Shown: in pieces, positions 53,803 through 62,165 of the stretch
Position numbering within the stretch: position 1 is the first letter of the stretch
Layout of the letters: each line of letters starts with the position of its first letter
Source: Streptomyces griseiscabiei
GTDB lineage: Bacteria; Actinomycetota; Actinomycetes; Streptomycetales; Streptomycetaceae
Length of the DNA: 64,000 nt
Direction of reading: 5' to 3'
Assembly (NCBI RefSeq): GCF_020010925.1
Contig: NZ_JAGJBZ010000004.1
Location: 310,001 to 374,000, forward strand
The notes under the pieces: generated by a model
Told to the model about the DNA's origin: nothing
What the model saw: the letters and a program-made list of their open reading frames with translations, nothing else
The model's database searches: none
Translations under genes and position numbers: made by a program

Positions 53803-54072
53803 ATGTCCAGCAAGGAATTCACCATCGCCGACCTCAAGCGCATCCTCCTCGAGGGCGCCGGAGCGGAGGAGGGCGTCGACCTCGACGGCGACATCCTCGA
53901 CACCGACTTCGAGGAGCTGGGCTACGAGTCCCTGGCTCTCCTGGAGACCGGTGGCCGTATCGAGCGCGAGTACGGCATATCCCTCGACGACGACATCTTC
54001 AGTGACCACCGCACACCGCGCAGCCTGGTGGACGCCATCAACGGCTACCTCAGGGAGCCCGTCGCGTCCTGA
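53803..54072 (+). CDS. Acyl carrier protein of the minimal PKS
   Basis: An 89-residue type II ACP. The phosphopantetheine Ser is residue 43 in ELGYESLALLE (ESL in place of DSL). Acidic helices are typical. It carries the growing polyketide. The AAAGGGA precedes ATG. It follows KSbeta by 111 bp, so it may be translated independently. Confidence 0.94.
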   Translation: MSSKEFTIADLKRILLEGAGAEEGVDLDGDILDTDFEELGYESLALLETGGRIEREYGISLDDDIFSDHRTPRSLVDAINGYLREPVAS

Positions 54073-54185
54073 CGGCCGCCCGGGTCATCCCCACGGGCCC
54101 GCACCGCATCACCCCGGCCGCCGCGACGGCTCGCGTCGCGGCGGCCGGCCGCGCCCCGCCCCCTTCGTCTACGGAGAACACAGAC

Positions 54186-54971
54186 ATGTCGCAGCAGGAC
54201 AAGAGGGTCGCCCTGGTCACGGGCGGCACAAGCGGAATCGGGCTCGCCGTCGCCAGACTCCTGGCCGTACAGGACCACCGGGTGTTCATCGGAGCCCGCG
54301 ACGCCGACAACGTCGCGAAGACCGTGAAGCAGCTCCAGAGCGAGGGCCTCGACGTCGACGGCACCACCCTCGACGTGCGTTCCACGGACGACGCCCGTGC
54401 CTTCGTGCAGGCCGCGGTGGACCGCTTCGGCACCGTCGACGTGCTGGTCAACAACGCCGGCCGCAGTGGCGGCGGCGTCACCGCCGAGCTCACCGACGAG
54501 CTGTGGGCCGATGTCATCGACACCAACCTCAACAGCGTCTTCCGGCTCACCCGTGAGGTGCTGACCACCGGCGGCATGCGCGCCAAGTCCCGCAGCCGCG
54601 TCATCAACATCGCCTCCACCGCCGGCAAGCAGGGTGTCGTCCTCGGCGCCCCCTACTCGGCGTCCAAGCACGGCGTCGTCGGCTTCACCAAGGCCCTCGG
54701 CAACGAGCTCGCCCCCACCGGTATCACCGTGAACGCGGTCTGCCCGGGGTACGTCGAGACGCCGATGGCACAGCGGGTGCGCCAGGGCTACGCGGCCGCC
54801 TACGACGCCACCGAGGCGGCGATCCTCGAGAAGTTCCAGGCGAAGATCCCGCTCGGCCGCTACTCCACCCCCGAGGAGGTCGCGGGCCTGGTCGGCTACC
54901 TCGTCTCCGACACCGCGGCCTCCATCACCTCGCAGGCCCTCAACGTCTGCGGCGGCCTCGGCAACTTCTGA
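54186..54971 (+). CDS. C-9 polyketide ketoreductase (SDR)
   Basis: A 261-residue NADPH-dependent ketoreductase of the ActIII type. N-terminal TGGTSGIGLAVARLL, the catalytic Tyr/Lys in PYSASKHGVVGF (YxxxK) near residue 157, and LVNNAGRSGGG near residue 90. It reduces C-9 of the chain, a step that decides first-ring folding in angucyclines. ACGGAGAACACAGAC precedes the ATG. Confidence 0.95.
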   Translation: MSQQDKRVALVTGGTSGIGLAVARLLAVQDHRVFIGARDADNVAKTVKQLQSEGLDVDGTTLDVRSTDDARAFVQAAVDRFGTVDVLVNNAGRSGGGVTAELTDELWADVIDTNLNSVFRLTREVLTTGGMRAKSRSRVINIASTAGKQGVVLGAPYSASKHGVVGFTKALGNELAPTGITVNAVCPGYVETPMAQRVRQGYAAAYDATEAAILEKFQAKIPLGRYSTPEEVAGLVGYLVSDTAASITSQALNVCGGLGNF

Positions 54972-55020
54972 GCCGTCCGGACCGACCCCCGAACCGACCC
55001 CCGAAACCGAGGAGCACAGC

Positions 55021-55965
55021 ATGTCGCAGCCCGGACTGCGCGAAGTGCAACACGAGATCACGGTCGCGGCCCCGGCCGCCGCCGTCTACCGGCTGATCGC
55101 CGACGTACGGAACTGGCCGCGGATCTTCCCGCCGACCATCTACGTCGAGCACGAGGAGCAGGGCGAGGGCGCCGAGCGCATCCACATCTGGGCCACCGCG
55201 GGCGGCGAGGCCAAGAACTGGACCTCGCGCCGCACCCTGGACCCCGAGCGGCTGCGGATCACCTTCCGTCAGGAGGTCTCCGCGCACCCCGTCGCCGCCA
55301 TGGGCGGTACCTGGATCATCGAGCCCCTCTCCGAGGACGGGTCGCGGGTCCGGCTCCTGCACGACTACCGGGCCGTCGACGACGACCCCGCGAGCCTGGC
55401 GTGGATCGACGAGGCCGTCGACCGCAACTCCCGCTCCGAGCTGGCCGCGCTGAAGGAGAACGTGGAGGCCGCGCACGCCGCCGAGGACCTCACGTTCTCC
55501 TTCGAGGACACCGTCCGCGTCAACGGCTCCGCCAAGGACGTCTTCGACTTCGTCAACGAGGCGCAGGCCTGGCCCGAGCGGCTGCCGCACGTCGCCACCG
55601 TCCGCTTCGGCGAGCCGTCACCCGGGCTCCAGGAACTGGAGATGGACACCCGCGCGAAGGACGGCTCGGTGCACACCACCAAGTCGTACCGGGTGACGTT
55701 CCCGCACGAGAAGATCGCCTACAAGCAGGTGACCCTGCCGGCGCTCATGACCCTGCACACCGGCTACTGGACCTTCGCCGAGGACGAGACGGGCGTCTTC
55801 GCCTCCTCGCAGCACACCGTCACCATCAACACCGCGAACATCGCCAGGATTCTCGGCGCCGACGCGACCGTCGAGGACGCCAAGGAGTACGTGCGCGGCG
55901 CGCTGTCCACCAACAGCCGGGCCACCCTCGGCCACGCCAGGGACTACGCGGAAGCACGGGCCTGA
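55021..55965 (+). CDS. Bifunctional aromatase/cyclase (two SRPBCC domains)
   Basis: A 314-residue protein of two START/SRPBCC-like domains, residues about 8-150 and 160-305. It starts MSQPGLREVQHEITVAAPAAAVYRLIADVRNWPRIFPPT and the second begins FEDTVRVNGSAKDVFDFVNEAQAWPERLPHVATV-type. Bifunctional ARO/CYC enzymes of reducing aromatic PKSs dehydrate and aromatise the first ring. GAGGAG precedes the ATG. It ends 2 bp before the oxygenase-reductase start. Confidence 0.93.
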   Translation: MSQPGLREVQHEITVAAPAAAVYRLIADVRNWPRIFPPTIYVEHEEQGEGAERIHIWATAGGEAKNWTSRRTLDPERLRITFRQEVSAHPVAAMGGTWIIEPLSEDGSRVRLLHDYRAVDDDPASLAWIDEAVDRNSRSELAALKENVEAAHAAEDLTFSFEDTVRVNGSAKDVFDFVNEAQAWPERLPHVATVRFGEPSPGLQELEMDTRAKDGSVHTTKSYRVTFPHEKIAYKQVTLPALMTLHTGYWTFAEDETGVFASSQHTVTINTANIARILGADATVEDAKEYVRGALSTNSRATLGHARDYAEARA

Positions 55966-55967
55966 CC

Positions 55968-58286
55968 ATGGTCGGGGACCACACCCGGACCCAGGTGGTC
56001 GTGGTCGGCGCGGGCCCCGTCGGACTGTTCCTCGCCGGTGAGCTCCGGCTCGCCGGCGCGGACGTGGTGGTCCTCGAACAGCTCACCGCGCCGACCACCG
56101 AGTCGCGGGCCTCCACGCTGCACGCCCGCACGATGGAGATCCTCGACAGCCGCGGCCTGCTCGCGCCGCTCGGCACCGTGCCGAACGAGCCGATGGGCCA
56201 CTTCGGGGGAATCCCCCTCGACCTCACCCTTCCCAGCCCCTGGCCGGGCCAGTGGAAGGTCGGGCAGACCCGCTTGGAGGAACTGCTCGGGCAGTGGGCG
56301 CGGGACCTCGGCGCGGACGTCCGGCGCGGTCACACCGTGACCGCCCTGACCGAGACCGGTGACCACGTCGAGGTGGGGGCACGCACCGCGGCGGGGACGA
56401 CGGAGATCTTCCGCGCCCGGTACGTCGTCGGCTGCGACGGCGAGAACAGCACCGTGCGCCGCTTGGGCGGCTTCGGCTTCCCCGGCACCGACGCGGAACG
56501 CGAACTGCTGCGCTGCGACGTGGCGGGCATCGACATACCGGGCCGCCGCTTCGAGCGGCTGGACGCCGGACTCGCCATCGCCGCCCGGCGTCCCGACGGA
56601 GTGACCCGGGTGATGGTGCACGAGTTCGGCGCGACGCCCCGCGGTGTCCCGCCGCGGTTCGAGGATGTCGTCGACACCTGGGAACGCGTCACCGGGGAGG
56701 ACATCTCCGGCGGCACCCCGCTGTGGGTGAACGCCTTCGGCGACGCCTCCCGGCAGGTGGAGCGCTACCGCGAGGGCCGGGTCCTCCTCGCCGGTGACGC
56801 GGCCCACCGGCAGATGCCGATCGGCGGGCAGGCCCTCAATCTCGGCCTGCAGGACGCCGTCAACCTCGGCTGGAAACTCGCCGCCGAGGTGACCGGCCGG
56901 GCCCCGGACGGTCTCCTCGACAGCTACCACCGCGAACGGCACGCCGTCGGCCGGAAGGTCCTCGGCAACATCAGGACGCAGGCGCTGCTGCTGCTGGGCT
57001 CCGCCGAGGTCGAGCCGGTCCGGGAGGTGCTCGCCGAACTGACCGCGGGCAGCGCGAACGTCCGCGCCCATCTGGCCGGAGCGGTCTCGGGTCTCGACGT
57101 CCGCCACGACGTCGGACCGGGCGGACACCCCCTGCTCGGACGCCGGCTGCCGCACTGGCGGCTCACCACCGACGAGGGGGCCGTCACCAGCACGGAGACA
57201 CTCCGAGCCGGGCGGGGCGTCCTGCTTCTGCTGCCCGGCGGCGAGGCCCGGCACGCGGCCCTGCGCGCCGCCGCCGCGCCCTGGGCGGACCGGGTGCGCA
57301 CCGTGACCGCCCGTTCCCGCACCGGGGACGAGGCCGCGGACACGGGGGCGCTTCTGGTGCGGCCGGACGGCCACGTCGTCTGGGCCGACACGCCCGGCAC
57401 GGATCTGGAACAGGCGCTGCGCCACTGGTTCACCGCGTCCGCCGCCCCACCGGCGGCGGCACCGGCGGCGCGGGCGCACAACGACTCGCCGGCCACAGCG
57501 ACGGCGAAGAAGCGGAGGACACACATGAACAGGCTCACGGGCAGGACCGCTCTGGTCACCGGATCCAGCCGGGGCATGGGCCGGGCGACCGCGATACGCC
57601 TCGCCCGGGAGGGCGCGCTCGTCGCGGTCCACTACACCTCGCGCAAGGACGCGGCCGACGATGTCGTCGCCGAGATCGAGAAGGACGGCGGCCGGGCGTT
57701 CGGCGTCCGCGCAGAGCTCGGCGTCCCGGGCGACGTGCACGAGCTCTTCCTCGGCCTGGAGAGCGGCCTGCGCGACCGCACCGGCGGCACCGACCTGAAC
57801 ATCCTGGTCAACAACGCCGGTGTGATGGGGGGCGTGAAGCCCGAGGACACCACCCCGGAGAAGTTCGACGAACTCGTCGCGGTCAACGCCAAGGCGCCGT
57901 TCTTCCTCATCCAGCGGGCCCTGAAGAACATGCCCGACGGCGGACGCATCATCAACATCACCTCCGGCCTCACCCGGTTCGCCAACCCGGACGAGATCGC
58001 GTACGCCATGACGAAGGGCGCGGTCGACCAGCTGGCCCTGCACTTCGCGAAGCACCTCGGCCCCCGGAACATCACCGTCAACTCCGTGGCGCCCGGCATC
58101 ACCCGCAACGACAACCCCGTCTTCGGCATCCCCGAGGCGGTGGAGCAGATGGCGCAGCTGTCCGCCTTCCAGCGGGTCGGCGAACCGGAGGACGTCGCCG
58201 ACGTGGTGGCCTTCCTCGCCACCGACGAGGCCCGCTGGATCACCGGCTCCTTCGTCGACGCCACCGGCGGCACGCTGCTCGGCTGA
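55968..58286 (+). CDS. FAD oxygenase-SDR reductase fusion (PgaM/UrdM-like)
   Basis: A 772-residue two-part enzyme. Residues about 1-485 are a flavoprotein monooxygenase (VVVGAGPVGLFLAGELRLAG, VGCDGENSTVRRLGGFGFPG, GDAAHRQMPIGGQALNLGLQ). Residues about 520-770 are a short-chain reductase (MNRLTGRTALVTGSSRGMGR, NNAGVMGG, AYAMTKGAVDQ). A Pro/Ala linker joins them. PgaM and UrdM of gaudimycin/urdamycin have this layout: the oxygenase hydroxylates or dehydrates and the reductase reduces C-6 of the angucyclinone. In PgaM the reductase is also made separately from an internal start, and the same signal is visible here (57525). Confidence 0.92.
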   Translation: MVGDHTRTQVVVVGAGPVGLFLAGELRLAGADVVVLEQLTAPTTESRASTLHARTMEILDSRGLLAPLGTVPNEPMGHFGGIPLDLTLPSPWPGQWKVGQTRLEELLGQWARDLGADVRRGHTVTALTETGDHVEVGARTAAGTTEIFRARYVVGCDGENSTVRRLGGFGFPGTDAERELLRCDVAGIDIPGRRFERLDAGLAIAARRPDGVTRVMVHEFGATPRGVPPRFEDVVDTWERVTGEDISGGTPLWVNAFGDASRQVERYREGRVLLAGDAAHRQMPIGGQALNLGLQDAVNLGWKLAAEVTGRAPDGLLDSYHRERHAVGRKVLGNIRTQALLLLGSAEVEPVREVLAELTAGSANVRAHLAGAVSGLDVRHDVGPGGHPLLGRRLPHWRLTTDEGAVTSTETLRAGRGVLLLLPGGEARHAALRAAAAPWADRVRTVTARSRTGDEAADTGALLVRPDGHVVWADTPGTDLEQALRHWFTASAAPPAAAPAARAHNDSPATATAKKRRTHMNRLTGRTALVTGSSRGMGRATAIRLAREGALVAVHYTSRKDAADDVVAEIEKDGGRAFGVRAELGVPGDVHELFLGLESGLRDRTGGTDLNILVNNAGVMGGVKPEDTTPEKFDELVAVNAKAPFFLIQRALKNMPDGGRIINITSGLTRFANPDEIAYAMTKGAVDQLALHFAKHLGPRNITVNSVAPGITRNDNPVFGIPEAVEQMAQLSAFQRVGEPEDVADVVAFLATDEARWITGSFVDATGGTLLG
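57525..58286 (+). CDS. Internal-start reductase product of the fusion gene
   Basis: Within the fusion frame, GGAGG at 57514-57518 lies six bases ahead of ATG 57525, which starts MNRLTGRTALVTGSSRGMGR. Translation from here gives a stand-alone 253-residue SDR, as reported for PgaM. Tyr/Lys active site in YAMTKGAVD. Thus one mRNA should yield both the fusion and a separate reductase. Confidence 0.72.
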   Translation: MNRLTGRTALVTGSSRGMGRATAIRLAREGALVAVHYTSRKDAADDVVAEIEKDGGRAFGVRAELGVPGDVHELFLGLESGLRDRTGGTDLNILVNNAGVMGGVKPEDTTPEKFDELVAVNAKAPFFLIQRALKNMPDGGRIINITSGLTRFANPDEIAYAMTKGAVDQLALHFAKHLGPRNITVNSVAPGITRNDNPVFGIPEAVEQMAQLSAFQRVGEPEDVADVVAFLATDEARWITGSFVDATGGTLLG

Positions 58287-58451
58287 TCCCGCCGGGCCGG
58301 CCGGCGCCCGGCAGGTCCCGACCGCGCGGCCGTCCCGCCGGGCCGGTGCCCGACCGGCCGGTCCGCCGACCCCGAGACCGCAGGCGCGGCCGGCCGCGAG
58401 TCCCCCGGCTCGCGGCCGGCCCGTCACCCGACTCCGAGGGGAACCCGCACC

Positions 58452-59942
58452 ATGAAACGCCCGACGGCGCCGCGGACCGCGGCTTTCGCCGCACCGGCCG
58501 GAGCCGGCCCGCACCGGGGCCCGGCCCTGTGGGGCCTGCTGTTCGTCCTCGCCGCCAACATGCTCATCGACGCCCTGGAGGTGTCCGTCGCCCTGGTGGC
58601 GCTGCCCGCCATCGGGGACGACCTGGGACTGGCGCCGCACCAGCTGCAGTGGGTGGTCTCCGGGTTCGCCGCCGGATTCGGGGCGCTGCTGCTGTTCGGC
58701 GGCCGGCTCGTGGCCGTCCTGGGCCGGCGCCCGGTCTACCTCGGGGCGCTGCTCGTCTTCGCCGCCGCCTCGCTGGTCGGCGCGCTGGCCGACCAGGCCC
58801 CCCTGCTCGTCGCCACCCGGTTCCTGAAGGGTTTCTGCGTGGCCCTGACCGCCCCCACCGGCCTCGCCATCATCATGTCCGCCTTCCCCGAGGGGCCCGC
58901 GCGCGGCCGCGCCCTGTCGGTCTACTCCCTCTTCGGTGCCAGCGGGTTCTCGGCGGGACTGGTCCTCTCCGGAGCGCTCACCGAGGTGAGCTGGCGATGG
59001 ACGTTCGCCTTCCCCGCCCCGGTCGCCCTGTTGCTCTTCGCCTTCGCCCGGCGGCTGATCCCCCGGGACGCGCCGCCCCCGGGGACACCCCGCCGGTACG
59101 ACGCCGCGGGCGCCCTCAGCCTCACGGCGGCGACGCTGCTCGCGGTGGCCGGGATCGCGGCGGGCCCCGCCGTCGGCTGGGCCCATCCGCTCACGCTCGG
59201 CACCCTGCTGCTCGCGGCCCTGTCCGCCCTGGTCCTCGTCCGTGTCGAACGCACCACGCGGCAGCCCCTGCTGCCCGCGGAGCTGTTCCGGCAGCGCGCG
59301 CTGGTGCGCTCCGCGCTCGGCGCGGGCGCGCTCAACGGCTCCTATCTCGGGCTGCTCCTGGTGAGCACGCTCCACCTGCAGCAGCAGGCCGGCTACGGCC
59401 CCTGGCAGACGGGCCTCGCCTTCCTGCCGGCCGCCGCACCGCTCGCCCTCACCGCTCTGCACTCGGGGCGTCTCGTCACCCGATTCGGGCCCGCCCGTCT
59501 GATCGCGGCGGGTGCCGCCGCCGCACCGCTCGGCTATCTGCTGTACCCGCGCGAGGGCGCCGCCGTCCGGTACGTCACCGACGTGCTGCCCACGATGCTG
59601 CTGGTCGGCGCCGCGTTCGTCCTGGCCTTCACCGCCTTCCACACGCAGGCCACCGGCTCGGTTCCGGAGCCGCTGCGGGCGGCCGCCGGCAGCTTCTACC
59701 AGACGGCGGTGCAACTGGCGGCCGCTCTGACGACCGTGCTCTGCGCCGCGCTGTACCCGCTGGGCCGCGGGCCCGCGCTCGTGCCGGTCACGGCCGTCGC
59801 CCTGGCCGGGCTCGCCGTCGCCCTGCACGGTCTCGTGCCACGCCGTACCCGGCCCGGCGGCCGCCCCCGCGCCTCCGGCCCGCCCGGCACCGCCCTCCCG
59901 TACGGAAACCGACACTCACACGGACCCGGGGACACACCATGA
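58452..59942 (+). CDS. MFS exporter (DHA2/EmrB-like)
   Basis: A 496-residue transporter with about 14 hydrophobic helices. The N-terminal loop motif GGRLVAVLGRRPVYLGALL near residue 79 and LDALEVSVALVALPAIG-type helix 1 sequence fit drug:H+ antiporter family 2. It would pump the polyketide product out and confer self-protection. GAGGGG lies ten bases before ATG 58452. It overlaps the second carrier-protein gene in ATGA. Tail is Arg/Pro/Gly-rich. Confidence 0.87.
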   Translation: MKRPTAPRTAAFAAPAGAGPHRGPALWGLLFVLAANMLIDALEVSVALVALPAIGDDLGLAPHQLQWVVSGFAAGFGALLLFGGRLVAVLGRRPVYLGALLVFAAASLVGALADQAPLLVATRFLKGFCVALTAPTGLAIIMSAFPEGPARGRALSVYSLFGASGFSAGLVLSGALTEVSWRWTFAFPAPVALLLFAFARRLIPRDAPPPGTPRRYDAAGALSLTAATLLAVAGIAAGPAVGWAHPLTLGTLLLAALSALVLVRVERTTRQPLLPAELFRQRALVRSALGAGALNGSYLGLLLVSTLHLQQQAGYGPWQTGLAFLPAAAPLALTALHSGRLVTRFGPARLIAAGAAAAPLGYLLYPREGAAVRYVTDVLPTMLLVGAAFVLAFTAFHTQATGSVPEPLRAAAGSFYQTAVQLAAALTTVLCAALYPLGRGPALVPVTAVALAGLAVALHGLVPRRTRPGGRPRASGPPGTALPYGNRHSHGPGDTP

Positions 59943-60316
59943 CAGCGACCTCATACGCCGGGCCCGCCCGTCCGGCCGGAGCCGAGGTGCGCGTGCCCGA
60001 CCTCGCGGCCCTGGCCGCGGCGGCACCCGACGAGCGCGCCAGGATGCTCGACCTCTACGTACGCCAGGAGCTCGGCCTGCTCCTGGGCATCGCCCCGCAC
60101 CTCGTCGACACCACGGGCCGGCCCATGAACAGCCTGGGCATCGGCTCGATCGCCGGACTCGAACTCCAGTTCAGGATCGAGGACGCCCTGCGTGTCGAAC
60201 TGAACCTGCAGATGCTGCTCCTCGCCCACAGCGCCGCCGAACTGATCGGCTGTCTGGCCGGCCAGCTCGGCGGCGCCCGCACGCTGCGGCACGAAGGGGC
60301 GGCGGTAGCGGCATGA
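59939..60316 (+). CDS. Second carrier protein (stand-alone, modular-PKS/PCP-like)
   Basis: A 125-residue protein with an acyl-carrier fold: YVRQELGLLLGIAPH, then MNSLGIGSIAGLELQFRIEDAL with the phosphopantetheine Ser in LGIGSIAGLE, where most carriers have DSL. It has long N- and C-terminal extensions. It overlaps the exporter (ATGA) and the phosphopantetheinyl-transferase gene (ATGA). The usual ACP (53803-54072) already serves the minimal PKS, so this one probably works in a starter-unit, amino-acid or tailoring step, or is a partner of the adjacent transferase. Confidence 0.8.
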   Translation: MTATSYAGPARPAGAEVRVPDLAALAAAAPDERARMLDLYVRQELGLLLGIAPHLVDTTGRPMNSLGIGSIAGLELQFRIEDALRVELNLQMLLLAHSAAELIGCLAGQLGGARTLRHEGAAVAA

Positions 60317-61197
60317 CGGGAGCCCACCGCGCGGTGAGCGCGCCGCCGCGGCGCGCGCCGGCCGTGGGCCGTGCGGTCACCGCGACCCCCTCGCCCTGTG
60401 CCGACGCGGGCGGCGGGGAGTTCACCGTCGCGGAGGGCCGGGTCGACCTGTGGCTGATCCGCCGCCCCGAGGGCCCGGACGCGGCCCTGCTCGACACCTC
60501 GGAGCTGGACTCCGCGGAGCGCCACCGGGCGGCCTCGTTCATCCGGCCGGCCGACGGTCTGCTGTACGCCGCCGCCCATGTCGCCCTGCGCCGCCTTCTG
60601 GGGCGCTACACCGGCACCCCGCCGCGGGACGTGCGGTTCGTCCGCGAGCCGTGCCCCGGGTGCGGCCGGGCCCACGGCAGACCGGCCCTCGCCCCGCGTT
60701 CGCTGCACTTCTCCCTGTCGCACAGCGCCGGGCTCGCCATGGTCGGGGTGGCTTCCGTCCCGGTCGGCGTGGACGTGGAGAGGCTGCCGCGCGCGGAGAC
60801 GGTCGAGGTCTGCGGCCGGGCACTGCACCCCGGCGAGCGCGCCGAACTCGCCGATGCCGAGGGCGCGGAGCGCATACTCCGCTTCGGCCGGATCTGGACG
60901 CGCAAGGAAGCCTTCCTCAAGGGACTGGGCACGGGCCTGAGCCGCCCCTCCGTCCTGGACTACCTCGGCGCCGACGCCGCGCGCCACCCGCGGGGCTGGA
61001 CGGTGCTCGACGTCCCCTGCGCCCCGACCCACTCGGCCGCGGCCGCGGTCAGCGGCCCCGCACCCGGCACGGTCACCGTACGAGCACTGCCCGGGACGTG
61101 GCTGGGCGCCCGCGGCCACCCCGCCGGTGGCACGGCACCGCACGGACCTCCGGCCGCTCCGGGGGCGCCGACGACCGACCAGAAGGACGTGACATGA
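60313..61197 (+). CDS. Sfp-type 4'-phosphopantetheinyl transferase (JadM-like)
   Basis: A 294-residue enzyme that activates carrier proteins. The metal and CoA motifs are VPVGVDVERLPR near residue 155 and GRIWTRKEAFLKGLGTGLS near residue 195. An N-terminal 35-residue extension and a C-terminal low-complexity tail are present. PPTases of this type occur in jadomycin (JadM) clusters. ATGA overlap with both neighbours shows coupled translation, so the cluster brings its own carrier-protein activation. Confidence 0.92.
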   Translation: MTGAHRAVSAPPRRAPAVGRAVTATPSPCADAGGGEFTVAEGRVDLWLIRRPEGPDAALLDTSELDSAERHRAASFIRPADGLLYAAAHVALRRLLGRYTGTPPRDVRFVREPCPGCGRAHGRPALAPRSLHFSLSHSAGLAMVGVASVPVGVDVERLPRAETVEVCGRALHPGERAELADAEGAERILRFGRIWTRKEAFLKGLGTGLSRPSVLDYLGADAARHPRGWTVLDVPCAPTHSAAAAVSGPAPGTVTVRALPGTWLGARGHPAGGTAPHGPPAAPGAPTTDQKDVT

Positions 61198-62135
61198 CCA
61201 GCACCGCATTCGTCTTCCCCGGGCAGGGCGCCCAGCGGGTCGGCATGACGGACCACCTGCTCGCCGGGCGGCCCGACCTGTTCGACACCTACTTCCGCGC
61301 GGCCGACGGCCTGCTCGGCATCCCGCTGTCCCGGCTCGTCCGGCACGGGCCCGCGCGCGACCTGGACGACCCGGCCGTCGCCCAGCCCGCCGTTCTGCTG
61401 ACCAGCCTGGTCACCCTGGACGTGCTGCGCGGCCACGGCATCGGACCCGACGCCGTCGCGGGCCACAGCCTGGGCGAGTACGCGGCCCTCGTCGCGGCCG
61501 GCGTCCTGGAGTGGACCGACGCACTGGCACTGGTACGGCTGCGCGGTGAACTCGTCGCCACCGTGAACGACCGGGTGCCCGGCGCCACCGCCGCGGTCCT
61601 GGGCCTGGACGGGGCACAGGTGGCCCGGCTGTGCTCCGTGGCCGCGGGCACCGTCGAGGTCGGCGGCGACAACGCACCGGGCCAGACGGTGATCTCCGGC
61701 GAGGCGGCGGCCGTGGCGTGGGCGACGGCGGCGGCACTGGACGCCGGTGCGAGCCAGGTCGTACCGCTGAAGGCGGGCGGCTCCTTCCACTCCCGGCTGC
61801 TGCGCGGCATCGAGGCCGAGTTCACCGAGGCGCTCATCGCCACCCCGTTCCACGCCCCGCGCGTCCCCCTGGTCTCCAGCACCACGGGCGCCCGGATCAC
61901 CAGCGCCACCGAAGCCGTCGTCGCCCTGCGCAGCCAGCTCACCAGCCCGGTGCGCTGGCCCGAGGCGGTCCGCGCGCTGGGCGCGGTCGGCACCGGCCGG
62001 TTCGTCGAGGCCGGACCCGGTCGGGTCCTCGGCGGACTGATCCGCCGGATCGCCCCCGGCGCCCGCGTCCACGCGACGCACACCGCGCGCCACCTGGCCC
62101 TGACCGTCGACGCGTTCGCGGCGGCGGCCGTCTGA
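61194..62135 (+). CDS. Malonyl-CoA:ACP transacylase
   Basis: A 313-residue FabD-like acyltransferase that loads malonate on the ACP. Motifs FPGQGAQRVGM near residue 7, catalytic Ser92 in AGHSLGEYAAL, and His in GGSFHSRLLRG near residue 200. Many type II clusters borrow the fatty-acid FabD; here a dedicated one is coupled (ATGA) to the PPTase gene. Start ATG 61194. Confidence 0.93.
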   Translation: MTSTAFVFPGQGAQRVGMTDHLLAGRPDLFDTYFRAADGLLGIPLSRLVRHGPARDLDDPAVAQPAVLLTSLVTLDVLRGHGIGPDAVAGHSLGEYAALVAAGVLEWTDALALVRLRGELVATVNDRVPGATAAVLGLDGAQVARLCSVAAGTVEVGGDNAPGQTVISGEAAAVAWATAAALDAGASQVVPLKAGGSFHSRLLRGIEAEFTEALIATPFHAPRVPLVSSTTGARITSATEAVVALRSQLTSPVRWPEAVRALGAVGTGRFVEAGPGRVLGGLIRRIAPGARVHATHTARHLALTVDAFAAAAV

Positions 62136-62165
62136 CCACCGACCCACCGAGAGGACGGACAGCAC

